The notes beneath the pieces are model-generated. The model was not told the DNA's origin. It saw nothing but the letters and a program-made list of their open reading frames with translations, and did no database searches. The position numbers were made by a program, and so were the translations under genes. This document shows, in pieces, positions 19,605-26,316 of a stretch of DNA of 64,000 nucleotides. Numbering within the stretch: the first letter of the stretch is position 1; each line of letters starts with the position of its first letter. Source of the DNA: Streptomyces sp. NBC_00536 (GTDB taxonomy: Bacteria; Actinomycetota; Actinomycetes; Streptomycetales; Streptomycetaceae); the NCBI RefSeq assembly GCF_036346295.1, contig NZ_CP107819.1, forward strand, positions 6,076,001 to 6,140,000, in the 5' to 3' direction.

Positions 19605-20207
19605 GTGATGGGTTCGCGCTGGTCAGCGGAGTCCCAGGGGCGCAGGCGGGGGCCGGAGCTGGACCTGGCGATTCTCGACGCGGCCCTGGAGCAGTTGAGC
19701 ACCGTTGGCTGGAACGGGCTCACGATGGAGGGGGTGGCCGCCCAGGCCCGTACCGGCAAGGCGGCGGTCTACCGGCGCTGGCCCTCGAAGGCCGATCTGG
19801 TCGCCGACGTGCTGCGGGCGGGGCTGCCGCCGCTCGGCGAGATCCCGGACCACGGGTCCATCCGTGAGGACCTCGTCGTGCTGTGCCGGGGCCTGCGGGA
19901 CGCGATGAATTCACGGGCCGGGACGGCTCTTCGCTCCGTGCTTCACGAATGCGACAACGCGAGCGCGGACCGGTTCCACGAGCTGATCCGCACCGGGCTG
20001 AACGAGCCCTCCCACCGGCTCTTCCATGCCCTCGTACAGCGCGGAATCGAGCGGGGCGATGTCCGTCCGGACGCCACCGGAGGCTTCGTCGCCGATGTCA
20101 TTCCGGCGATCATGATGTACCGCTCGAAGGTGTGCGGGAGCGAATGGGAGGACCCGGACATCCGGGAAATGATCGACCAGGTGCTGGTACCGCTGCTCAG
20201 TGCGTGA
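19605..20207 (+). CDS. TetR-family transcriptional repressor
   Basis: About 200 residues with an N-terminal TetR HTH (I-L-D-A-A-L-E-Q-L ... T-M-E-G-V-A-A-Q-A-R-T-G-K-A-A-V-Y-R-R-W-P-S-K-A-D-L-V) and a variable ligand-binding C-terminal domain. GGAGG at 19592-19596 fits GTG 19605 (or ATG 19608, the next codon); the far-upstream GTG 19566 lies close to the operator and lacks a ribosome site. It probably controls the divergent DHA2 efflux gene and itself through the two GTGAACG palindromes. Confidence 0.93.
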   Translation: MMGSRWSAESQGRRRGPELDLAILDAALEQLSTVGWNGLTMEGVAAQARTGKAAVYRRWPSKADLVADVLRAGLPPLGEIPDHGSIREDLVVLCRGLRDAMNSRAGTALRSVLHECDNASADRFHELIRTGLNEPSHRLFHALVQRGIERGDVRPDATGGFVADVIPAIMMYRSKVCGSEWEDPDIREMIDQVLVPLLSA

Positions 20208-20264
20208 GCCGGCACCGGCCCGGGGTGTGCAGGCGGCGCCCGGCGGCGTAACCTTGCTGGCGCC

Positions 20265-20975
20265 ATGCCGTACGAAGCACCCACACACGCCGTCGAACGC
20301 TCCCTCCGCGCGACCACCGGCGCCAAGGTCGTAGCCGGGGTCGACGAAGTCGGACGAGGGGCCTGGGCCGGACCCGTCACCGTGTGCGCGGCCGTCACCG
20401 GTCTGCGCCGCCCGCCAGAAGGCCTCACCGACTCCAAACTGATCACCCCCAAGCGTCGCGACAAGCTCGCCGTCGTCCTGGAGGACTGGGTGACGGCGCA
20501 CGCCCTCGGGCACGCCTCGCCCGAGGAGATCGACGCACTCGGGATGACCGCCGCGCTGCGGCTCGCCGCGGTGCGCGCCCTGGAGGCCCTGCCGGTGCGG
20601 CCCGACGCGGTGATCCTCGACGGCAAGCACGACTACCTCGGCCCGCCCTGGCGGGTCCGTACGGTGATCAAGGGCGACCAGTCCTGCGTCGCCGTCGCCG
20701 CGGCCTCCGTCATCGCCAAGGTGTGGCGCGACCGGATGATGGCCGGACTCGGTGAACCGGGTGACGGCATCGAGGACTTCGCCTTCGGCGCCAACGCCGG
20801 ATATCCCTCGCCCGTGCACCGGGCGGCGCTCGAGGAGCGGGGGCCCACCGTGTACCACCGGCTCTCGTGGTCCTACCTCGACGCGCTGCCGCAGTGGCGC
20901 CACCTCAAGAAGGTGCGCCGCAGCGAGGAATCGCTCGAACTGGAAAACGGAGGCCAGCTCGGCTTCGAATTCTGA
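20265..20975 (+). CDS. rnhB: Ribonuclease HII
   Basis: A 236-residue RNase HII, which cuts RNA in RNA-DNA hybrids and single ribonucleotides in DNA. Motif [14 protein letters not shown] holds the catalytic Asp27-Glu28. D-S-K-L-I-T, the V-I-L-D-G-K-H-D-Y strand (catalytic Asp) and [12 protein letters not shown] follow in order. There is a C-terminal extension (residues about 205-236) beyond the core fold. The gene follows the TetR gene by 57 bases. Confidence 0.96.
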   Translation: MPYEAPTHAVERSLRATTGAKVVAGVDEVGRGAWAGPVTVCAAVTGLRRPPEGLTDSKLITPKRRDKLAVVLEDWVTAHALGHASPEEIDALGMTAALRLAAVRALEALPVRPDAVILDGKHDYLGPPWRVRTVIKGDQSCVAVAAASVIAKVWRDRMMAGLGEPGDGIEDFAFGANAGYPSPVHRAALEERGPTVYHRLSWSYLDALPQWRHLKKVRRSEESLELENGGQLGFEF

Positions 20976-21061
20976 TCGCACTGATGTGCAGCCCGCCGGT
21001 ACGTTGCGTACCGGTGTTTGAAAGATGCCAACTCCTGCCTCTCACCACCGAGGAGCCTCAG

Positions 21062-21682
21062 ATTCACGAGAGTGCCCAGGGTCCCCGCGTCACGCCGGCC
21101 GCGAGCCGCACCGCGCAGACCCCCCGCCCCGTACCTGGTCCGCGTCCCGTCGCCGTACCTCGGCCCGGGCGTCCCGGTCCGGTCCGGCCCGCTCCGCCCG
21201 CACAGCGCGTGCCGCAGCAGGCCACCCCCGGAACCCCCTCCGTCACCCCGGCCGCGCCCGCGGCCCCCACCGCACCGTCGGTCTCCGCCGCGGTGCCGCA
21301 GATCCAGCTGATCCCGGCCTCGGCCGAGGGCGCGCTGGACGCGGCCGAAGAGGCCGTGGACCTGCTGCTCGACACCGGCCGCGCGCCGGGCGACATCCTG
21401 GTGCTCACCAGCGGCGACCCGCACCCGTGGGCGGCGCACGAGCTGTCCTTCGGCGAGAGCGCGTACTGGGCCCAGCAGGACGCCCGGGACGACGTCTTCT
21501 ACGCGGACGCGGCGCACGTACAGCGCGCCGCCGCCCGCCCGGTCGTGGTCTTCGCGGCCAACGGCGGACCGGCCGACGCCATCGTGGCGGCCCTGCCGGT
21601 CGCGCTGACGCGTGCCGGTGCGCTGCTGGTCGTGTGCGGCGACCCGGAGCGGATCAACTCCGTCCTGGGCGCGAGCGTCTGA
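21062..21682 (+). CDS. Conserved actinobacterial protein of unknown function, probable ATT start
   Basis: About 206 residues: a Pro/Ala/Thr-rich N-terminal stretch (about 75 residues) then a folded domain from V-P-Q-I-Q-L-I-P-A-S, with D-I-L-V-L-T-S-G-D-P-H-P-W-A-A-H-E and A-L-L-V-V-C-G-D-P-E-R-I. I do not recognise the family. ATT 21062 is proposed because GAGGAG sits at 21050-21055, and the in-frame codons before it (TTT, GAA, AGA, CAA) are rare in this genome. GTG 21014 and ATG 20984 are the conventional alternatives; GTG 21209 would drop the linker. The folded domain looks nucleotide-metabolism-like only in a general way. Confidence 0.65.
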   Translation: MHESAQGPRVTPAASRTAQTPRPVPGPRPVAVPRPGRPGPVRPAPPAQRVPQQATPGTPSVTPAAPAAPTAPSVSAAVPQIQLIPASAEGALDAAEEAVDLLLDTGRAPGDILVLTSGDPHPWAAHELSFGESAYWAQQDARDDVFYADAAHVQRAAARPVVVFAANGGPADAIVAALPVALTRAGALLVVCGDPERINSVLGASV

Positions 21683-21754
21683 CGTCCCGCCACCCGCCCG
21701 CCCGTCCGCGTGCACACGCGGGCGGGCGGGTACGGGCGTACGGGCGGCGGCGGC

Positions 21755-22384
21755 TCAGCGCGCGGCGGTGCGCCGCATCGCCTCGGCCGCGCCCCCGCCG
21801 GTGCGCAGCGTCAGCGGAGCGGGATCCGAGCCGACCTCGCCGATCCGGACCGGCCGGGAATCCGAACTGGGCTGCCGGCCGCCCCGGCCCTCGCCGAGCA
21901 CCTGCCAGCCGTCCCGGGTCAGGGTGATGTACGCGCCGCAGCGCAGCCCGTGCAGGGTGCAGGCGTCCCGCAGCCCCCACATCCAGGCCCCGTCCTCCTC
22001 GGTCCACCGCTCGTCGCCGTCGCGGCAGTAGAGCAGCACCGCGGTGCGCACCGGGGTCCGTCTCCTCAGGTCGTGCGGAAGCACCCGGCGCATCCGTGCG
22101 AGCAGCGCGTTGCGGTACTCCCAGCCGTCGGCCGACACGGCCCGCTGGACGAACGAGGCACTGGCCACCAGCCGTTCCTCGGGGCCGAGCACGGCGATCA
22201 CCGCCGTCGAGGGGCCGGGACCGTGGCGGGAGTGCAGCCCGCTGACGAGCTCGCGCGGATTGCGCAGCAAGGGGATCCCGGCGGCGGTCCATTCGGCGGG
22301 TTCCAGCAGTCTGCCGTGCCGGCTGGCGCCGCCGGTGATCATGGCCGGCGAGGTGATCGCGGGCGGGGCGAATCCGAAGGTCAC
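21755..22384 (-). CDS. Hypothetical protein, divergent from the RecQ-type helicase
   Basis: A 209-residue protein not recognised. It has G-P-G-P-S-T-A-V-I-A-V-L-G-P-E-E-R-L-V-A-S-A-S-F, W-E-Y-R-N-A-L-L-A-R-M-R-R-V-L-P-H-D-L-R-R and V-L-L-Y-C-R-D-G-D-E-R-W. The GTG start at 22384 has an excellent ribosome site (AAGGGAGGACC). No membrane segment or signal peptide. I recall a hypothetical gene in the same place beside recQ in other Streptomyces, so it is probably core. Confidence 0.8.
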   Translation of the reverse strand: MTFGFAPPAITSPAMITGGASRHGRLLEPAEWTAAGIPLLRNPRELVSGLHSRHGPGPSTAVIAVLGPEERLVASASFVQRAVSADGWEYRNALLARMRRVLPHDLRRRTPVRTAVLLYCRDGDERWTEEDGAWMWGLRDACTLHGLRCGAYITLTRDGWQVLGEGRGGRQPSSDSRPVRIGEVGSDPAPLTLRTGGGAAEAMRRTAAR

Positions 22385-22612
22385 GGTCCTCCCTTCGGGT
22401 TACGCGCGCCGCTGACGGGCACGGCTGGGTTGCGGGCGCGCCGCAGCGCGGCCTTCAAGAGTGCCGACGAGCCGAGCGGGAACACTCCGATTCTCGCGCG
22501 GCCCGTGAGCATGCGGCAACGAGCAATTGGCGTCGCGGACCGTAATTGGCCGGTATGCCGTTCATATTCTTGCCCAGTCACGCCGTCGATGACGCATCCG
22601 GTACCGGCCGGA

Positions 22613-22628
22613 CCGCTGGTACCAGCGG
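22613..22628. promoter_or_regulatory. 16-bp perfect palindrome upstream of the RecQ-type helicase
   Basis: CCGCTGGTACCAGCGG is fully palindromic. The divergent region 22385-22746 (362 bases) has no credible gene. It holds this palindrome and two AATTGGC direct repeats (22525-22531 and 22544-22550, offset 19). Either could be part of the helicase promoter; the regulator is unknown. Confidence 0.45.
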
Positions 22629-22746
22629 AAACACCTCCGTCCGGAAATGGGCTGGTCGGCCGTCCGGAGTCCCCCTGTTCTCGCATGTCGGCCGTGCGGG
22701 CCGGGTGGATTCGCCGATTGTCGGTGGGATCGGGTTGCATGGGGCC

Positions 22747-24906
22747 ATGGACAACCTGGAGCTCCGCACTGAAGCCGATGCCATCCTCGCTGAGCTGGTC
22801 GGTGCCCCGGGGGGTTCCGCGCGGCTGCGGGAGGACCAGTGGCAGGCCGTCGCGGCCCTGGTGGAGGAGCGCCGCCGGGCGCTGGTGGTGCAGCGCACGG
22901 GCTGGGGCAAGTCGGCGGTCTACTTCGTCGCCACCGCACTGCTGCGCAGGCGCGGCTCCGGGCCGACGGTGATCATCTCTCCGCTGCTGGCGCTGATGCG
23001 CAACCAGGTCGAGGCGGCCGCGCGGGCCGGGATCCAGGCGCGCACGATCAACTCGGCCAACCCGGAGGAGTGGGAAACCATCTACGGGGAGGTCGAGCGC
23101 GGCGAGACCGACGTCCTCCTCGTGAGCCCCGAACGCCTCAATTCCGTGGACTTCCGCGATCAGGTACTGCCCAAGCTCGCGGCCACGACCGGTCTGCTGG
23201 TGGTCGACGAGGCCCACTGCATTTCCGACTGGGGCCACGATTTCCGCCCCGACTACCGCCGGCTGCGCACGATGCTGACGGAGCTGCCGGAGGGCGTACC
23301 GGTCCTGGCCACGACGGCCACCGCGAACGCGCGGGTGACCGCGGACGTGGCCGAGCAGCTGGGCACGCACGGCGAGGACGCCCTGGTCCTGCGCGGACCG
23401 CTCGACCGGGAGAGCCTGCGGCTGGGGGTGCTGGAGCTGCCGGACGCGGCGCACCGGCTGGCGTGGCTGGGGGACCGGCTGGGGGACCTGCCGGGTTCGG
23501 GGATCATCTACACGCTGACGGTGGCGGCGGCCGAGGAGGTCGCGGCGTTCCTGCGGCACCGCGGGTATCCGGTGGCTTCGTACACCGGGAAGACGGAGAA
23601 CGCCGACCGGTTGCAGGCGGAGGAGGATCTGCTGGCGAACCGGGTGAAGGCCCTGGTGGCGACCTCGGCGCTGGGAATGGGATTCGACAAGCCGGACCTG
23701 GGGTTCGTGGTGCACCTGGGGTCGCCCTCGTCTCCGATCGCCTACTACCAGCAGGTGGGGCGTGCGGGGCGTGGTGTGGATCACGCGGATGTGCTGCTGC
23801 TGCCCGGGCGGGAGGACGAGGCGATCTGGGCGTACTTCGCTTCGGTGGGCTTCCCGCCCGAGGAGCAGGTCCGGCGCACCCTGGACGTACTGGCCCAGGC
23901 GGGCCGCCCGCTGTCGCTGCCGGCGCTGGAGCCGCTGGTGGACCTTCGGCGCTCGCGCCTGGAGACGATGCTGAAGGTCCTGGACGTGGACGGCGCGGTC
24001 AAGCGCGTGAAGGGCGGCTGGACCGCCACCGGGCAGCCGTGGGCGTACGACGCGGAGCGGTACGCCTGGGTCGCGAAGCAGCGGGCGGCGGAGCAGCAGG
24101 CCATGCGGGACTACGTGGGGACCACGGGGTGCCGGATGGAGTTCCTGCAGCGGCAGCTGGACGACGAGAAGGCGGTCCCGTGCGGCCGCTGCGACAACTG
24201 CGCCGGGCCCTGGCTGGAGGCGGTCGTCTCGCCCGTGGCCCTCGCGGCGGCGGCCGGTGAGCTGGACCGGCCGGGGGTCGAGGTCGAGTCCCGCAAGATG
24301 TGGCCGACCGGGCTCGCCGCGGTCGGCATGGACCTGAAGGGCCGCATCCCCGTGGGCCAGCAGGCCGTCACCGGGCGCGCGCTGGGCAGGCTGTCGGACA
24401 TCGGCTGGGGCAACCGGCTGCGCCCCCTGCTGTCGGCGCAGGCCGTGGACGGGCCGGTGCCGGACGATGTGCTGGCCGCCGTCGTGACGGTGCTGGCCGA
24501 CTGGGCGCGCTCGCCGGGCGGCTGGGCCAGCGGTTCCCCCGACGCGGTGGCGCGGCCGGTGGGGATCGTCGCCATGCCGTCCCGTACCCGGCCGCGGCTG
24601 GTCGCCTCACTGGCCGAGGGGGTGGCCCGGGTCGGCAGGCTCCCGCTGCTCGGCAGCCTCGCCTACACCCCGGAGGCCGGCGAATACGCGGCGCACCGCA
24701 GCAACTCCGCCCAGCGGCTGCGCGCCCTGGCCGCCTCGTTCGCCGTGCCCGACGAACTCGCCGCGGCCCTGGCCGCCGCCCCCGGCCCGGTCCTGCTCGT
24801 CGACGACTACACCGACTCCGGCTGGACCCTGGCCGTGGGCGCACGCCTCCTGCGTCAGTCCGGTGCGGGCGGTGTGCTCCCGCTCGTCCTCGCGCTGGCC
24901 GGGTAG
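22747..24906 (+). CDS. RecQ-family DNA helicase with C-terminal phosphoribosyltransferase-like motif
   Basis: A 719-residue protein. Helicase motifs: L-R-E-D-Q-W-Q-A-V (motif 0), Q-R-T-G-W-G-K-S (Walker A), V-V-D-E-A-H-C-I-S-D-W-G-H-D-F-R-P-D-Y (DEAH and RecQ aromatic loop), T-A-T-A-N (motif III) and Q-Q-V-G-R-A-G-R (motif VI). Zinc cysteines follow (G-C-R-M-E-F-L and P-C-G-R-C-D-N-C). The last 200 residues are not standard RecQ; they end with V-L-L-V-D-D-Y-T-D-S-G-W-T-L, a PRPP-loop motif of ComF-type phosphoribosyltransferases. It probably unwinds recombination intermediates; the added domain's role is unknown. ATG 22747 begins MDNLEL. Confidence 0.93.
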   Translation: MDNLELRTEADAILAELVGAPGGSARLREDQWQAVAALVEERRRALVVQRTGWGKSAVYFVATALLRRRGSGPTVIISPLLALMRNQVEAAARAGIQARTINSANPEEWETIYGEVERGETDVLLVSPERLNSVDFRDQVLPKLAATTGLLVVDEAHCISDWGHDFRPDYRRLRTMLTELPEGVPVLATTATANARVTADVAEQLGTHGEDALVLRGPLDRESLRLGVLELPDAAHRLAWLGDRLGDLPGSGIIYTLTVAAAEEVAAFLRHRGYPVASYTGKTENADRLQAEEDLLANRVKALVATSALGMGFDKPDLGFVVHLGSPSSPIAYYQQVGRAGRGVDHADVLLLPGREDEAIWAYFASVGFPPEEQVRRTLDVLAQAGRPLSLPALEPLVDLRRSRLETMLKVLDVDGAVKRVKGGWTATGQPWAYDAERYAWVAKQRAAEQQAMRDYVGTTGCRMEFLQRQLDDEKAVPCGRCDNCAGPWLEAVVSPVALAAAAGELDRPGVEVESRKMWPTGLAAVGMDLKGRIPVGQQAVTGRALGRLSDIGWGNRLRPLLSAQAVDGPVPDDVLAAVVTVLADWARSPGGWASGSPDAVARPVGIVAMPSRTRPRLVASLAEGVARVGRLPLLGSLAYTPEAGEYAAHRSNSAQRLRALAASFAVPDELAAALAAAPGPVLLVDDYTDSGWTLAVGARLLRQSGAGGVLPLVLALAG

Positions 24907-25303
24907 CCGAACGGCCCACGGGAAGCGCCTGCGATCGTGCACATAAAGCGAGGATAAAGATGAGACTTCTTTGGGAAGTCGCAGATGCGTCTGTTTTGAG
25001 CCACACGGCAGAAATCGCCCCTGCCGGGATCCGCGGTGGGGCATTCGGTGCGGACGGCCGAACGGGCCATGGCCGCTCCAGGCCTGGCCAGGGAGCCTGT
25101 CGTCGCGCGGGGGACCGAATGCCGGGCCAGGGTTCCCGAGTGGGTGGTTCCGGCCAGCATAGGGGTACAAAGTAGGGGTACTCCCCGCCTTGATCGTTCT
25201 GCTAGAAATGTCTTACCGAAACGCGCGCACGGAAGTGGCGGAAGGGTTCGAGCCGTCGAACGGGCGCGCTGCATCTGGGGCTTGAACAGGGAGTTTCAGT
25301 CCG
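24907..25303. other. Gene-free junction between core genes and PKS cluster
   Basis: About 400 bases without a credible coding region; stretches are AT-richer than the flanks (24950-25010, 25160-25215). It contains an inverted repeat GACTTC-TTTGG-GAAGTC (24964-24969 with 24975-24980). It marks the change from core genes to the polyketide cluster and should hold the thioesterase promoter. I see no attachment site, tRNA or insertion sequence. Confidence 0.6.
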
Positions 25304-26065
25304 TTGAATAAGCAAGAAACTAGCCTCTGGGTTCGCCGCTACCACGCTTCGGACGAAAGCCGGATCCAATTGGTCTGTCTGCCGCACGCCGGCGGCTCGG
25401 CCTCCTTCTACTTCCCGATGTCGCAGTCGATGGCTCCGGCGGTGGATGTGCTCTCGGTGCAGTACCCCGGCAGGCAGGACCGCCGGGACGAGCCCGGGAT
25501 CGTCGACATCGGCGCCTACGCGGACGCCCTGACCGGGCAGCTCGTACCGTGGCTCGACCGCCCCCTCGCGTTCTTCGGCCACAGCATGGGCGCGATCCTC
25601 GCCTTCGAGGTGACGCGCAGGCTGGAGCGGGACCACGGCGTCACTCCGGTGCGGATCTTCGCTTCCGGCCGGCGCTCGCCCTCCAGTTACCGCCACGAGA
25701 CCGTCCACCTGCGGGATGACGACGGAATCGTCGCGGAAATGCGGGAACTCAGCGGAACCGACGCGAAGATTCTCGGGAACGAGGAAATCCTTCGCATGGT
25801 GCTCCCCGCGATCCGCAGCGACTACACCGCCATCGAGAACTACCGTGCCGCGCCGGAAGACGTCGTGCGCACTCCCGTCACGATGCTGACGGGTGACGCG
25901 GACCCGAGGACCAGCCGGGAAGAGGCGGAAGCCTGGAAGGCGCACACGACCGGCGGATTCAACATCCACAGTTTCCCCGGCGGCCATTTCTTCCTGGCGA
26001 ATCACCAGGAAAAGATCATGGAAATTATTTCGGAGGAAATCGCCGCGCCGGCTCGAATGGTGTGA
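25304..26065 (+). CDS. Type II thioesterase (PKS editing)
   Basis: A 253-residue alpha/beta hydrolase of the PKS/NRPS type II thioesterase family. It has C-L-P-H-A-G-G-S-A near residue 25, the nucleophile Ser94 in G-H-S-M-G-A, the acid in T-G-D-A-D-P and the His in P-G-G-H-F-F-L. Such enzymes clear stalled or mis-primed acyl groups from carrier proteins. TTG 25304 gives MNKQETS, with AGGGAG about 10 bases upstream. Its first codons (AAT AAG CAA GAA) are unusually AT-rich. It opens the PKS cluster side of the window and ends 251 bases before the LAL regulator gene. Confidence 0.93.
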   Translation: MNKQETSLWVRRYHASDESRIQLVCLPHAGGSASFYFPMSQSMAPAVDVLSVQYPGRQDRRDEPGIVDIGAYADALTGQLVPWLDRPLAFFGHSMGAILAFEVTRRLERDHGVTPVRIFASGRRSPSSYRHETVHLRDDDGIVAEMRELSGTDAKILGNEEILRMVLPAIRSDYTAIENYRAAPEDVVRTPVTMLTGDADPRTSREEAEAWKAHTTGGFNIHSFPGGHFFLANHQEKIMEIISEEIAAPARMV

Positions 26066-26114
26066 GCTGAGCGCTGTCGACCAGGCCGGGGAAACCCGGC
26101 GCGCCCCGTGCCGA

Positions 26115-26132
26115 CCTCCACCGCAGTGGAGG
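26115..26132 (+). terminator. Small hairpin after thioesterase gene
   Basis: CCTCCAC-CGCA-GTGGAGG, a perfect 7-bp stem with a 4-base loop, 50 bases past the thioesterase stop. Probably a weak terminator between the thioesterase and regulator genes. Confidence 0.5.
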
Positions 26133-26316
26133 AGCCGCGAAGCCGAATGACCAACGGCCGACCGGTGGTGACCGAACGGGGCAGGCCGTGAATGACGGCC
26201 CGCCGGTGCGCACCGTGCACCGGCACACCAAGCGGTGCGGCGGCGCCTTCGGCGGGCGCCCACCGGGCCCGTTGCGAAGTCCTCGCAAGTCGTGCAGTTC
26301 GGGGGAAGGAAAATCT

